64,000 bases of DNA from Gracilibacillus timonensis (GCF_900086715.1 NZ_FLKH01000010.1:558001-622000); one strand, 5' to 3'. Shown: positions 1-10,497, numbered from the stretch's first letter. The notes: a model not told the origin generated them from the letters alone. Numbers and translations are program-made.

Positions 1-2
1 AA

Positions 3-227
3 GGAGAAGCCGTGCGTTTCTTTGCCCGTTATGGTGGGTTTGGTGGTGTCCATAAAGGTTTTTCGCTTGCCCTTGATAAGGCGAGCCCGCATAATATTGG
101 AGCAGAAATAACGGAGGAAGGTATCTTATTCTTCGTGGAGGATTCCGATCTCTGGTATTTTGATCAGATGGATTTCCATATCAAATACTCACGAAAATTC
201 GATGAGATCGAATATGTTATCGAGTAA
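3..227 (+). CDS. HesB/IscA-like protein (YneR type), 3' part
   Basis: The gene enters from the left edge. The reading frame is open from base 3 (G-E-A-V-R-F-F), so the GTG at 12 is probably not the start. Visible residues include RFFARYGG, a KGFSLAL stretch and a tail ending DEIEYVIE. This matches the C-terminal two thirds of the small HesB-like proteins of Bacillus (YneR), about 95 residues long and distantly related to A-type Fe-S carriers. The scaffold cysteines of true IscA are not visible in this part, so an Fe-S role is an assumption. A hairpin follows 16 bases after the stop. Family assignment is fairly secure; function is not. Confidence 0.75.
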   Translation, partial: GEAVRFFARYGGFGGVHKGFSLALDKASPHNIGAEITEEGILFFVEDSDLWYFDQMDFHIKYSRKFDEIEYVIE

Positions 228-242
228 ACATTCAAAACGTGA

Positions 243-284
243 GATGCCGTTAGATAATGCGTTGTCCTTGTCACTAACGGCATC
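243..284 (+). terminator. Hairpin after the HesB-like gene
   Basis: An 11-bp perfect inverted repeat (GATGCCGTTAG / CTAACGGCATC) encloses a 20-base loop. It is followed by CCAAGTCTTTT, so the T tract is late and short. It is the likely end of the HesB-like transcript, though a weak one. Confidence 0.55.
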
Positions 285-302
285 CCAAGTCTTTTAACGT
301 GC

Positions 303-428
303 TTAATAATTTGTTCTGTTTTTATTGATATACGTGAGTACGGCACCAACAACACTCAAAGAAAGTACAAACCATAACAATATTAGGGGCAGATACTCTA
401 GTGGGATGATGTCAAAACTATTCACCAT
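303..428 (-). CDS. Possible 41-residue membrane peptide or gene remnant
   Basis: Read on the minus strand from ATG at 428, the frame encodes 41 residues with one clear membrane segment (LPLILLLWFVLSLSVVGAVL) and a basic tail INKNRTNY. The same frame stays hydrophobic for about 13 codons upstream of the ATG, back to a TAG. There is no convincing ribosome binding site. A short hairpin (AAGAGCT/AGCTCTT, 460-487) lies upstream. It may be the C-terminal remnant of a membrane protein rather than an expressed gene. Apart from this, the 228-545 gap holds only hairpins. Confidence 0.25.
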   Translation of the reverse strand: MVNSFDIIPLEYLPLILLWFVLSLSVVGAVLTYINKNRTNY

Positions 429-505
429 CGGAGTTAACAAGATAATGCTTAACGTAAATAAGAGCTACCAATGATTAGGCAGCTCTTATGTCTTGCTCAC
501 TCACT

Positions 506-540
506 AAGAAAACACGCCCTTTAGAAAGCATGTTTTCTTT
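506..540 (-). terminator. Terminator of alaR-alaT
   Basis: A 12-bp stem (AAGAAAACATGC pairs with GCGTGTTTTCTT, one G-T) with a 10-base loop lies six bases past the alaT stop codon. The T-rich 3' arm completes a rho-independent terminator on the minus strand. Confidence 0.7.
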
Positions 541-545
541 AGCTA

Positions 546-1712
546 TTATCCCTGATATTGCTCCACAAATCGTTTCATACGTCCCATTGCTTCGCGTAAT
601 TGTTTGATAGAAGCAGCATAGGAACAACGAATATGACCTTCACCACTCTCTCCAAATACATGCCCTGGGACCACGGCTACACGTTGTTCTTCCAAGAGTT
701 TTTGGGCAAATTCTTCAGAATGCAGTCCCGTCGATTTAATCGATGGGAAGACATAGAATGCTCCTCCCGGCAAATGGCAATCAAGCCCCATTTCATTCAA
801 TTCTTTTACTACGAAATTACGACGCTGGCGATAACTTTCCCGCATTTCCAATACACTATCGTTTCCGCTTCGCAGCGCTTCAAGAGCACCATATTGTGAC
901 ATCGTTGGCGCTGACATGATCGTATACTGATGAATTTTCGTCATCGCAGCAATCAAATCAGCAGGTGCCGCTACATAACCTAGCCGCCAGCCCGTCATCG
1001 CAAATGATTTGGAAAAACCTGAGATAACAATCGAATGTGCTTCCATTCCATCTACAGATGCAATACTGGCCGCCTGCTCATCATAGGATAATTCCGCATA
1101 AATTTCATCAGATAACACCATGATGTTATGTTCCTTTACAACTCCTGCAATGCCTTGTAACTCCTCTTTGCTTAAAACGGCACCTGTAGGATTATTAGGA
1201 CTACAGAGAATAACCGCCTTTGTTTGCGGTGTAATAGCCGCTTCGATCTGCTCTGGAGTAACCTTGAATTCATTTTCCGGTAAGGCACTAACCGTAATCG
1301 GCACGCCGCCAGCTAAGGATACAGCTGGGCCATACGATACAAAGCATGGTTCGACGACAATCACTTCTTCACCTGGGTTTAAAATAGCCCGCAAGGCCAA
1401 ATCAATCGCCTGGCTTGCCCCAACCGTCACCAAAAGCTGGTTCTCTGGATCATACTGGATAGAAAAGGTCTCCTGCAGATACTTGCTGATCTCTTCTCTT
1501 AATTCAATTAACCCAGCATTTGCGGTGTAAGCAGTGTATCCTTGTTCTAAAGAATGATAACTTGCCTCAATCACATTCCAAGGTGTGACAAAATCTGGTT
1601 CCCCTACCCCTAAAGAAATCACATTCTCCATTTTCGAAGCAAGGTCAAAGAATTTACGAATACCTGATGGCTTTAACGACTCCACATGATCGGCTAAAAA
1701 TTGGGAACTCAT
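546..1712 (-). CDS. alaT: PLP-dependent aminotransferase, AlaT (YugH) type
   Basis: A 388-residue fold-type I aminotransferase, cytosolic. The Schiff-base lysine is K235 in SGFSKSFAMTGWRLGY. Other family marks are GVGEPDF near residue 36, the substrate loop GYTAYTANAG, CSPNNPTGA and the final IRCSYA arginine motif. In B. subtilis the linked pair yugG/yugH is alaR/alaT, an Lrp-type regulator and an alanine transaminase (pyruvate + glutamate to alanine + 2-oxoglutarate). Here the same pair overlaps by four bases (ATGA at 1709-1712), so translation is probably coupled. Substrate preference is inferred from this context; an aspartate or aromatic aminotransferase cannot be excluded from sequence alone. 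Confidence 0.85.
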   Translation of the reverse strand: MSSQFLADHVESLKPSGIRKFFDLASKMENVISLGVGEPDFVTPWNVIEASYHSLEQGYTAYTANAGLIELREEISKYLQETFSIQYDPENQLLVTVGASQAIDLALRAILNPGEEVIVVEPCFVSYGPAVSLAGGVPITVSALPENEFKVTPEQIEAAITPQTKAVILCSPNNPTGAVLSKEELQGIAGVVKEHNIMVLSDEIYAELSYDEQAASIASVDGMEAHSIVISGFSKSFAMTGWRLGYVAAPADLIAAMTKIHQYTIMSAPTMSQYGALEALRSGNDSVLEMRESYRQRRNFVVKELNEMGLDCHLPGGAFYVFPSIKSTGLHSEEFAQKLLEEQRVAVVPGHVFGESGEGHIRCSYAASIKQLREAMGRMKRFVEQYQG

Positions 1713-2206
1713 GGGCTCACCATGATTCGTTTATCCGTATCTTCCCCATCATCGAAAATAATTCCATCATGTTTATATTTCTTCAAAATAAAATGAGTGG
1801 TAGTGGATAATACCGTATCTAGGGTGGATAATTTATCAGAAACAAACCGGCTCACTTCCATCATTGTTTTCCCTTCAACGGAGACGCTTAAATCATAAGC
1901 ACCTGACATCAAGTACACAGCCTTCACTTCAGGGAAACGATAAATACGCGAGGCAATTTTATCAAAACCCAACCCGCGCACTGGCGTGACCTTCACATCA
2001 ATCAAGGCAGCCACTCCTTCGTCATCATAAACGTTAGACCAATCAACAAGGGTAGAGTATCCTACAATCACGTTTTCTTTTTCTAATCGCTCAATTATCT
2101 CCTCCACTTCGGAAACTTCGATATCAAGCATTTTACTGATCGTATCATTATCAATTCGTCCATTTTTCTCTAATAACTTCAATAACTCAATCTCTTTTTC
2201 TTTCAA
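1709..2206 (-). CDS. alaR: Lrp/AsnC family regulator, AlaR type
   Basis: The protein has 165 residues when started at TTG 2206, which lies 4 bases after AAGGTGAG (2211-2218). An ATG at 2248 would add 14 residues but has no such site. An N-terminal winged helix-turn-helix (KEKEIELLKLLEKNGRI, then DNDTISKMLDI) is followed by the alpha/beta ligand-binding RAM domain (GVAALIDVKVTP, VYLMSGAYDLSVSVEG). It sits directly upstream of alaT and overlaps it. In B. subtilis the homologous regulator activates the aminotransferase gene in response to alanine; here that is inference from conserved linkage. Confidence 0.85.
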   Translation of the reverse strand: MKEKEIELLKLLEKNGRIDNDTISKMLDIEVSEVEEIIERLEKENVIVGYSTLVDWSNVYDDEGVAALIDVKVTPVRGLGFDKIASRIYRFPEVKAVYLMSGAYDLSVSVEGKTMMEVSRFVSDKLSTLDTVLSTTTHFILKKYKHDGIIFDDGEDTDKRIMVSP

Positions 2207-2348
2207 TTTACTCACCTTCTTTAGCTGATGTGTATACCTTAAATACAACGATTAAAAACTTTACTTGCTAATATTCAATAATACTACAATTTGTCAATAA
2301 TTTAAACCACTATTATTCACGCCTTCTAACGAAAAGAGGGAAATAATT

Positions 2349-3164
2349 ATGTTGATTCATCCGACAGATAAGTGGCTAAGGGAATGGCTAGATCAACGCC
2401 AAACCTCCAATCAGGTGTCTTCATCATCCAAAAATACAATAGGTAACAAGCTATCACCTTACTTTTCTTCTTTCTCCGCTTCCTCTATCCAGTCTCATTT
2501 ACTACAGCATGGCATGTTCGATCCAGATACAGAGGAAAAACAAATAGAAGAATGGTTATCACAGCCTTTTCACCGCAAAGCAGGAAAGGCACTTAAAAAA
2601 TGTCAAGAGATGTGGAATGGCCCTGATACCAATGTATTTATTCTGCCATCCAATGAAAATATCCCAGAGTTCAAACGATGGTACAACAGCAATGCTGGCT
2701 TAAGCTTTCCTGATAAGCTGTTATTATTCTTACAAAAAAGGGCCACCAACACAGAAATACTGGCTCTCGTCATTCATGAATATAGCCACATCTGCCGCTT
2801 ACACCATTTTTCAAAACCTGAAAATGAATACACGGTATTGGACGCTATTATGCTGGAAGGAACTGCCGAATGGCTTGTTCGGAAACACGTAGGTGAGGAG
2901 GCGGGAAACAAGCGGATTAACTGGCTATCCGACACAGAACTACAACAGCTCTGGGAACGCTGGGTGACACCATACATTTCCATTACTAGAGATCATCCAC
3001 GACATGACACCATTATGTATGGGGCACCAGGAACACCTAAAAACATTGGCTACCTGATTGGGTTTAATATCGTTGCTCGTTTTATGAAGCAAAAGAAGTT
3101 ATCTGGTCAAGCATTATTAAAAATGAAAAAGGAAGACATCTTGTCTGCCGCCCAGCTAAAATAG
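2349..3164 (+). CDS. DUF2268 putative zinc protease (YjaZ-like)
   Basis: A 271-residue protein with the metal-binding HExxH motif in VIHEYSHICRLHH (about residues 141-153) and a downstream glutamate in DAIMLEGTAEWLV. Both are characteristic of the DUF2268 family of predicted zinc-dependent proteases. No signal peptide is visible, so a cytosolic location is likely. The start is set by AAGAGGGA 8 bases upstream of the ATG. The substrate is unknown. It is a single-gene unit between divergent alaR and a small gene. Confidence 0.8.
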   Translation: MLIHPTDKWLREWLDQRQTSNQVSSSSKNTIGNKLSPYFSSFSASSIQSHLLQHGMFDPDTEEKQIEEWLSQPFHRKAGKALKKCQEMWNGPDTNVFILPSNENIPEFKRWYNSNAGLSFPDKLLLFLQKRATNTEILALVIHEYSHICRLHHFSKPENEYTVLDAIMLEGTAEWLVRKHVGEEAGNKRINWLSDTELQQLWERWVTPYISITRDHPRHDTIMYGAPGTPKNIGYLIGFNIVARFMKQKKLSGQALLKMKKEDILSAAQLK

Positions 3165-3275
3165 GCCATCTTGCTATTATGACCTTACTCAGCACAAATG
3201 ACTAAGCAGATCTTTTTCTATGCACATATACTTATATAGCAAGACTTCTATTGTTAATGAAAGGAGTTATCTAAC

Positions 3276-3539
3276 ATGTCTCATTATGACTTCTGTAAAA
3301 GAAATATCGGAAGCCCAGTCAAGATAGTCACACGTAACGGTGAGATACATCGAGGGGTTATCAGGCATGTCAACCAATCGCAGGTATTTATTGACTCTCG
3401 AAGAAGACCATCAGGCATAGGTGGTTATGGTATAGGATTTTTCGGACCCTATTCAGGCGGCTATGGCAGCGGGTTAGGTTTGGGCATTGCACTTGGGGCG
3501 ATTGCTTCGATAGCCTTCTTGCCATTTTTCTTCTGGTAG
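3276..3539 (+). CDS. Small LSm-like/glycine-rich protein
   Basis: The protein has 87 residues. The first 40 (CKRNIGSPVKIVTRNGEIHRG, VIRHVNQSQVFID) read like a short Sm/KOW beta barrel seen in many Bacillus hypothetical proteins. The rest is glycine-rich (GGYGIGFFGPYSGGYG) and ends in a hydrophobic helix. GAAAGGAG lies 9 bases before the ATG. Its function is not known. It could be a membrane-anchored or spore-surface protein, but nothing in the sequence decides this. Transcription is ended by the strong hairpin at 3570-3614. Confidence 0.65.
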   Translation: MSHYDFCKRNIGSPVKIVTRNGEIHRGVIRHVNQSQVFIDSRRRPSGIGGYGIGFFGPYSGGYGSGLGLGIALGAIASIAFLPFFFW

Positions 3540-3569
3540 TACGTTTGAGAGAACATCCCCTTCCCAAAA

Positions 3570-3614
3570 GTAATGACAGTCGTCTCTTTCGTTCAAAGAA
3601 ACGACTGTCATTAC
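3570..3614. terminator. Bidirectional terminator
   Basis: A 15-bp stem (GTAATGACAGTCGTC/T with ACGACTGTCATTAC) lies between convergent genes. It is T-rich on both sides (ACTTTTATT on plus, ACTTTTGGG on minus), so it can stop both transcripts. Confidence 0.85.
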
Positions 3615-3618
3615 ACTT

Positions 3619-3984
3619 TTATTCTTCAAATGTATCCTTATCTACATAACCATCATTATCCATCATGATTTTTAAGGCTGTTTGGTAATCTTCCTCATCT
3701 ACTTCGCACTCCACCGTATGATCTCTCTGTGTATCATCTCTTTCCTGGCCTTCACTAGATCGGGCAAATATAGGGAAAATACCTCCACCACTTGATCCTG
3801 CACTAGAAGCTCCCATCCCTCCAGCGGAACCACCACCATATCCCAGTGGACTTAAAAAAAGTGTTTGATGGGCATCTTCCAACTTATCTACTCGAATATC
3901 ATTTACCTTAAGTCTGTTTAATTCTGCTTTCACTCTCTCTGCATCATTTTCTGTTTTAAAAAATGCTTGAATTGGTTTATACAT
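3619..3984 (-). CDS. Small protein with glycine-rich linker, function unknown
   Basis: About 121 residues. The N-terminal part (IQAFFKTENDAERVKAELNRL, then VNDIRVDKL) looks like a small alpha/beta domain of the kind found in general-stress YflT-type proteins. It is followed by a Gly/Ser/Ala-rich segment (GYGGGSAGGMGASSAG) and an acidic C-terminal alpha/beta part. AAGGAGGG lies just upstream; GTG 3987 and ATG 3984 are both possible starts and differ by one residue. It is convergent with the LSm-like gene and shares its terminator. No function is recognised. Confidence 0.6.
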   Translation of the reverse strand: MYKPIQAFFKTENDAERVKAELNRLKVNDIRVDKLEDAHQTLFLSPLGYGGGSAGGMGASSAGSSGGGIFPIFARSSEGQERDDTQRDHTVECEVDEEDYQTALKIMMDNDGYVDKDTFEE

Positions 3985-4110
3985 CACTTCTCACCCTCCT
4001 TACAAAGGATTTATTTAACTCTAATGTACCCGATTTCAAAAAAAATAAACTTTATCTATTTTTTTCTGCTGTTTCTAGTAAAATAGGGGTATAAAGAGGA
4101 GGAGGAGACG

Positions 4111-5373
4111 ATGAAATCATTTACCAAACTCGAAAAAAGCTGGATGTTTTATGATTGGGGGAGTTCTGCATTCTCTGTCATTATTACGACTGCCATCTTT
4201 CCCATTTATTATAAGGCACAGGCTACAGAAGCTGGGATAGCCGGGGCTGACTCCACCGCTTACCTCGGCTATACGATTGCCATTTTCACCTTTATCTTGG
4301 CATTACTCGGCCCTATCTTAGGGACAATCGCTGATTACCAAGGATTAAAGAAGAAATTTTTTATCAGCTTTATGGGATTGGGACTCTTTTCTACTTTTGC
4401 CCTTGTCTTTGTACCAGAAGGAGAATGGCTGTTACTACTCGTCTTCTACACATTGGCTTCTCTAGGCTCAACGGGTTCCAACTTGTTTTATGACGCCTTT
4501 CTTGTTGATGTAGCCAGTAATGACCGTATGAACGAGGTATCTTCCAGAGGCTTTGGGCTAGGTTATATCGGGAGTGCTATCCCTTTTGTATTAGGTATTT
4601 CCGTTATCCTATTGTCACAACAGGAAATCCTCTCCATCAGCAGTACAACAGCTAGTAAAATTGCCTTTCTGATTACGTGTTTATGGTGGGGAATCTTTGC
4701 TATACCGATGCTTCGTCATGTCAAACAGGTTCATTATATTGCGCGCGATCCAAAACCCATTCGCCAAAGCTTTCAACGTTTATGGTATACCATTAAACAT
4801 ATCAAACAGTATAAATATGTAAGCATTTTTCTACTCGCCTATTTCTTTTATATCGATGGGGTTGGAACGATTATTTCCATGTCTACCGCCTACGGTACCG
4901 ACGTCGGATTAAGCTCCACTGTACTCTTAGTAGTTTTGCTGGTCACCCAGGTCGTGGCCGCTCCTTTTGCTGTGCTCTATGGAAAATTAGCGGAACGTTA
5001 TTCAGCAAAAGCGATGTTAAATATCGGGATTGTCGTTTATATGCTGGTCTGCATCTATGGCTATTTTCTGGAAACAGCCCTTGATTTTTGGATTCTTGCC
5101 ATGATGGTCGCTTCTTCTCAAGGAGGGATACAAGCACTAAGCAGATCCTATTTTGCCAAATTGATACCTAAACAGAAATCCAATGAATTCTTTGGTTTTT
5201 ATAATATTTTTGGAAAGTTTGCTTCGGTTAGTGGCCCACTTCTTTTAGCTGTCACTGCACAAATTACAGGGCAATCTAACGCAGGGATCCTGAGCTTGCT
5301 CGTATTATTTATCGTAGGTATCGTGATTCTTCGTTATGTTCCCTCTGACAAACAGCTGCCAGAAACCTCATAA
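4111..5373 (+). CDS. MFS transporter, UMF1/Atg22-like family
   Basis: A 420-residue integral membrane protein with about 12 hydrophobic segments. It starts KLEKSWMFYDWGSSAFSVI, the signature opening of the UMF1 branch of the major facilitator superfamily (B. subtilis YxiO type; distant relatives are vacuolar Atg22). The ATG follows GAGGAGGAG at a good distance. The family is suspected of effluxing small metabolites such as amino acids, but no substrate is established. It is monocistronic, upstream of gdhA, with about 100 bases between its stop and the gdhA promoter. Confidence 0.85.
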   Translation: MKSFTKLEKSWMFYDWGSSAFSVIITTAIFPIYYKAQATEAGIAGADSTAYLGYTIAIFTFILALLGPILGTIADYQGLKKKFFISFMGLGLFSTFALVFVPEGEWLLLLVFYTLASLGSTGSNLFYDAFLVDVASNDRMNEVSSRGFGLGYIGSAIPFVLGISVILLSQQEILSISSTTASKIAFLITCLWWGIFAIPMLRHVKQVHYIARDPKPIRQSFQRLWYTIKHIKQYKYVSIFLLAYFFYIDGVGTIISMSTAYGTDVGLSSTVLLVVLLVTQVVAAPFAVLYGKLAERYSAKAMLNIGIVVYMLVCIYGYFLETALDFWILAMMVASSQGGIQALSRSYFAKLIPKQKSNEFFGFYNIFGKFASVSGPLLLAVTAQITGQSNAGILSLLVLFIVGIVILRYVPSDKQLPETS

Positions 5374-5477
5374 CCTATCTCGATTATAGATCAATAGTAT
5401 CTAATATAAGCATTGTTACGATCAATTAAATGCTTTACCATTAAAAATAGCGGGTTATTTTCAGAAATTTATATTTT

Positions 5478-6890
<1,413 letters not shown>

Positions 6891-6905
6891 TCTAATGTAA
6901 AGGTA

Positions 6906-6937
6906 AAGAACACCAAAATGGATTTGGTGTTCTTTTT
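6906..6937 (+). terminator. gdhA terminator
   Basis: A stem AAGAACACCAAA with TTTGGTGTTCTT, a short loop and a TTTTT tail. Confidence 0.9.
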
Positions 6938-7114
6938 ATGCTAAAAAAATGATGTGAAGCAGCTACTTTTATAAGTGATGAGTTTGACTGTTATTTTGCG
7001 TTTAATAAGCACTGCGGAAATAGTTGGACCAGCTACCTTATCATCATTCATCCTTTCGGCAACGCCCTATCCAGCTTTGTTTTGATAATGGGCCAGGCGG
7101 ACTTTCTTCACACT

Positions 7115-8200
7115 TTATCTTCTCTCCATCAAGTTGATCCCAACCCCCATAAACAAAGCACTCATTAACAATAAAATCGCCAAAGGCTGTGTAACATCCC
7201 ACAAGTGCTCTCCATACATGGCAACACCCTTGAGCGCCTCCATCGCATGCTTCACAGGAATCAACTCGGCAATAACCAGCACGATGTGATTGTTAACTAC
7301 TTCTAATGGCCAATAAGCTCCACCAAGCATTGCCATACTAACAGCCACAACGGGGACTACCGCACCTAATTGTGAAGACTTTTGTACAAGTCCAATCAGC
7401 AGCATACCTAATGACACAATCGCCAAGGTATAACAAGCTGCAATCAACAGTACAGCTGGCCAGGACGTACCAATTGTAAAATCAAAGACAAATTCAAACA
7501 TCAGAAACACTGAGCAAATTTGCAGGTAACCGATGATAAACGCAAAGCTTAAATGACCTAAATATAATTGCCATTTACGCACAGGAGATAGAATCAGGCG
7601 ATCCCAGCTACCGCGCTGTTTTTCCTCTGCCACTTCGCCTAGGCTAAAGACGATCGTATAAATGGCAAAGAAAAGGGTCATCCCAAATAACACGTGCAAT
7701 TGATTATTCAAAGACAAACCTGGTTGTCCCTCTGTCTCACTGATCACCTCTATTGGTGGGTTCTCCAGTTCAACAGCAAACGCCTCTTGGTCTGCTTCAT
7801 CTGGCAGCTGATCCATTAGTAATTTCTCTTGATAGATCGTGCGCAAATGATTGTCTACTAAGCTCTGCAACTCATTTTCTGCACTAACCAGGAAGGTATA
7901 ATGATTCTCAGCTAATTGAACACCAAAGGCCACATCCCCCAATGCAACCTCTTCTTTCATATTGGTCCACTCGTCTAAATAAAAATCAAATCCCTCTAGC
8001 GTCTGCACTTCCTCCATTAATGTCTCTCGGGTGGAGTCGTCAACTTCTTCACTGAAATAAACGGGTATGGATGACTGCGTATCTCCTGTATTTGAGCCCC
8101 CGATAAAAAAGATGAAGAAAGCGGTCATCGCAATCATAGCAAGCACCATAAAAGGACGTCGCCTTAAACGCTGCCATTGCAATAAAAAGATATCTATCAT
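7115..8200 (-). CDS. ABC-2 type exporter permease (second subunit)
   Basis: The protein has 361 residues from ATG 8200, preceded by AAGGAGGG at 8 bases. A longer frame to 8266 lies inside the upstream gene and is rejected. One N-terminal membrane helix (MVLAMIAMTAFFIFFIGG), a large extracytoplasmic domain of about 150 residues and five C-terminal helices give the ABC2_membrane_3/YhgE-like layout. GEVAEEKQRGSWDRLILSP is the typical cytosolic loop. It overlaps the preceding permease by ATGA. With the ATPase it should form an exporter, possibly for a peptide, lipid or drug; the substrate is unknown. Confidence 0.85.
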   Translation of the reverse strand: MIDIFLLQWQRLRRRPFMVLAMIAMTAFFIFFIGGSNTGDTQSSIPVYFSEEVDDSTRETLMEEVQTLEGFDFYLDEWTNMKEEVALGDVAFGVQLAENHYTFLVSAENELQSLVDNHLRTIYQEKLLMDQLPDEADQEAFAVELENPPIEVISETEGQPGLSLNNQLHVLFGMTLFFAIYTIVFSLGEVAEEKQRGSWDRLILSPVRKWQLYLGHLSFAFIIGYLQICSVFLMFEFVFDFTIGTSWPAVLLIAACYTLAIVSLGMLLIGLVQKSSQLGAVVPVVAVSMAMLGGAYWPLEVVNNHIVLVIAELIPVKHAMEALKGVAMYGEHLWDVTQPLAILLLMSALFMGVGINLMERR

Positions 8201-9444
8201 GCCTGCACCCTCCTTTTCGGAAAGATCATAACGCTGACGAGGAAGATAATGAGAGCAAATAAACATAACCTTCCTAAATAAGGGACTATTTCATCCATTG
8301 GCAACCCTTGATTCGTTAGCATAAACGCCTTCATCGCAGCACCATTTGGTGTCCAACTCCCTATCATCTTCACAAAATCGGGTAAACCAGCCGTTGGAAA
8401 GAAGCTCCCCCCTAACATAGCCAAGATCGTTACTACACCGATAGAAAATATGTCTTGTAACGACTGTGCCTCAAATCGGACTGTTAAGGCAATCATCAGA
8501 CTGCCTAGCGCGCCTACTGTTAAGGCATACAATAATAAGATCAACACCATTTTCATTATAATATCTCCCTCATATGGTCGAAATGCTTGGAGACCCAGGG
8601 ATGATAGCGAAATAATTAAACTGACCTGGACAAACGCCATCACGATCATTGCCATTACCTTTCCCATCAAATAAGATAAAGGATGTTGTCCGGTTAGTAA
8701 AATCCGATTAATTACCTTTTCTTCCAACTCATTTTTACTCTTTGCTGACATGGTTGAAGCAACAAAAAAACCAAACATTACAGCCATCCCAATCGCATAG
8801 TATTCCATAGAGGATATCGGATCCCGTTCTGTCACCGTCTCTTGTCTGCTCACCTCTTCCATGGTCAACTCAGGCTCTTCTCCCATCGCAACGTTAGCGT
8901 AAGACGATTGCAAATTCATCGTATGCGTAAATTGTTCCAGCATATTTTGAAAAATATCACCCGACAACTGACTTTCGGCTGCCTTCGTAATAGAAAGGGT
9001 GGTTTGAACCGATTCGCCTAATATCATATTGCGTAAGTTATCATAGCTGAATGCCTCAGGGATAGTCAAAACCGCTTCCACCTCGCCCTCTTCCAGGGCA
9101 CGGACTGCTTCTTCCTCTGTCATAGCTTTTATCGTCAATACATCACTTAAATCCTCTTCCAATGTTTGTTGCAAAATCGACTTCGGTGCAATGGTTTTCG
9201 CTATTTCACCTAGTTCCTCGGGCAAAGATGCCGATTCGATGTCATGTTGAAATCGCTCCATACCTGCCGCTTCATCATCTTGATCTACCACAGCGACATT
9301 CAGTTCAATGGATGGATTATTCATTACTCCTCCTAAAGCAAACCCTAAAATCACAATTAACACAAACGGCATCGCTAATAACACAAGCAGTTCCGTGGGA
9401 TCTCGCCACATTAACTTGACATCTTTCCAGAAAAAATCAAACAT
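8197..9444 (-). CDS. ABC-2 type exporter permease (first subunit)
   Basis: A 415-residue permease. It has an N-terminal helix (LLVLLAMPFVLIVILGFALGG), an extracytoplasmic domain of about 190 residues, and five C-terminal helices beginning YYAIGMAVMFGFFVAST. The conserved loop NELEEKVINRILLTG matches ABC-2 permeases of the DrrB/YbhR group. AGGAGGGA lies upstream of the ATG. It is eleven bases downstream of the ATPase gene and overlaps the second permease, so the three are one transcription unit with fixed stoichiometry of two different permeases. Confidence 0.85.
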   Translation of the reverse strand: MFDFFWKDVKLMWRDPTELLVLLAMPFVLIVILGFALGGVMNNPSIELNVAVVDQDDEAAGMERFQHDIESASLPEELGEIAKTIAPKSILQQTLEEDLSDVLTIKAMTEEEAVRALEEGEVEAVLTIPEAFSYDNLRNMILGESVQTTLSITKAAESQLSGDIFQNMLEQFTHTMNLQSSYANVAMGEEPELTMEEVSRQETVTERDPISSMEYYAIGMAVMFGFFVASTMSAKSKNELEEKVINRILLTGQHPLSYLMGKVMAMIVMAFVQVSLIISLSSLGLQAFRPYEGDIIMKMVLILLLYALTVGALGSLMIALTVRFEAQSLQDIFSIGVVTILAMLGGSFFPTAGLPDFVKMIGSWTPNGAAMKAFMLTNQGLPMDEIVPYLGRLCLFALIIFLVSVMIFPKRRVQA

Positions 9445-9455
9445 GTCTATCCCTC

Positions 9456-10388
9456 CTAGTCCCGCAGCTTGCGTCCTGTTAAATGAAGAAAAACGTCTTC
9501 TAATGAAGGTACTGCGATATTCACCCCATTAACAACGACTTGTTGTTCTTCTGCCATTCGGAAAATAGCTGCTAACGGCCTGCTATTTTTTGTAACAATT
9601 AAGGTAAGACCTTTCTCTGTTTTTGTTACCTTTAAAATAGGTTCATGTGCCTCTAACTGTTTGATGAATGGTTCGGATAACTGTTCCATCTCTAATTGAA
9701 TGGTTTCCTCCGTTGCCAATATACTCACCAATTCCTGCTTAGAACCAGTAGCAATCACTTTGCCATGATCCATAATATAAATACGATCACAGAGTCGCTC
9801 TACCTCTTCCATGTAATGAGAGGTATAGAGCACCGTCATACCTCGCTCTTCTTTTAACTTTTTCACCATTTCCAGGATATAGCTTCTGGACTGAGGATCA
9901 ATGCCAACAGTTGGCTCATCCATAATGATAATCTCCGGTTCATGTAGCAACGCAACTGCAATGTTAATCCGTCGCTGCATCCCGCCTGAGTAATTTTTCA
10001 CTTGTTCTTTCTGCCGGCTGGCCAGACCAACTAATTCCAATACTTCTTGGGCACGCGTCTCTAGTTTTTTTCCGCGAATACCATAGATCTTCCCAAAGAA
10101 TTTCACATTTTCATAGGCTGATAATTCCTTGTATAAGGCAATCTCTTGCGGTACGACGCCAAGTATCGGGCGGATAATGTTCGGTGACTTCAGTATATCT
10201 TCCCCATTCCACATCACCGTGCCCGATGTCGGTTTAAGCAAGGTCGAAATCATCGAAATCAATGTCGATTTACCAGCGCCGTTCGGACCAAGCAAACCTA
10301 CTGATTCCCCTTCTTTCAAATAAAAATGGACATCATCCACCGCCGTATTTTTCTTATATACCTTACGCAATGAAGCAGTTTCTAACAT
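9456..10388 (-). CDS. ABC transporter ATP-binding protein (DrrA/CcmA type)
   Basis: A 310-residue ATPase. Walker A is GPNGAGKST, the Q-loop is GVVPQEIALY, the signature is NYSGGMQRR and Walker B is EIIIMDEPTVGID, with the switch histidine in YTSHYMEEVE. A C-terminal extension after about residue 215 is typical of exporters of the DrrA family. AAGGAGGG precedes the ATG. It is the first gene of an operon with two permeases. A terminator-like hairpin separates it from the upstream two-component genes, which suggests its own promoter under their control, as in the B. subtilis yvfRSTU locus. Confidence 0.9.
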   Translation of the reverse strand: MLETASLRKVYKKNTAVDDVHFYLKEGESVGLLGPNGAGKSTLISMISTLLKPTSGTVMWNGEDILKSPNIIRPILGVVPQEIALYKELSAYENVKFFGKIYGIRGKKLETRAQEVLELVGLASRQKEQVKNYSGGMQRRINIAVALLHEPEIIIMDEPTVGIDPQSRSYILEMVKKLKEERGMTVLYTSHYMEEVERLCDRIYIMDHGKVIATGSKQELVSILATEETIQLEMEQLSEPFIKQLEAHEPILKVTKTEKGLTLIVTKNSRPLAAIFRMAEEQQVVVNGVNIAVPSLEDVFLHLTGRKLRD

Positions 10389-10433
10389 CGCTGCGCCCTC
10401 CTTTTCTTAACCATTCTTTTTTTAGTATAAGCG

Positions 10434-10457
10434 AAAAAGGACAGTGCGAACACTGCC
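10434..10457 (-). terminator. Terminator between response regulator and ABC genes
   Basis: On the minus strand, GGGCAGTG-TTCG-CACTGTCC is followed by TTTTTCGC. It is a compact hairpin with a T tract about 90 bases past the response regulator stop. Confidence 0.65.
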
Positions 10458-10461
10458 CTTC

Positions 10462-10497
10462 GTCATTACTTTTGGAAAAAACCATGACCTCCGTCAT
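10462..10497. promoter_or_regulatory. Candidate operator: repeated GTCAT/ATGAC half-sites
   Basis: GTCAT at 10462-10466, ATGAC at 10484-10488 and GTCAT at 10493-10497 lie upstream of the ABC operon. The last two form the dyad ATGAC-N4-GTCAT. NarL/LuxR-type response regulators bind short inverted repeats like this, and the cognate gene is adjacent. This is inference only. Confidence 0.3.

Noticed and set aside
164-355. 63-codon minus-strand frame opposite the HesB-like gene
   Set aside because: Overlaps the real gene on the other strand, no ribosome site, and crosses the hairpin at 243-284.
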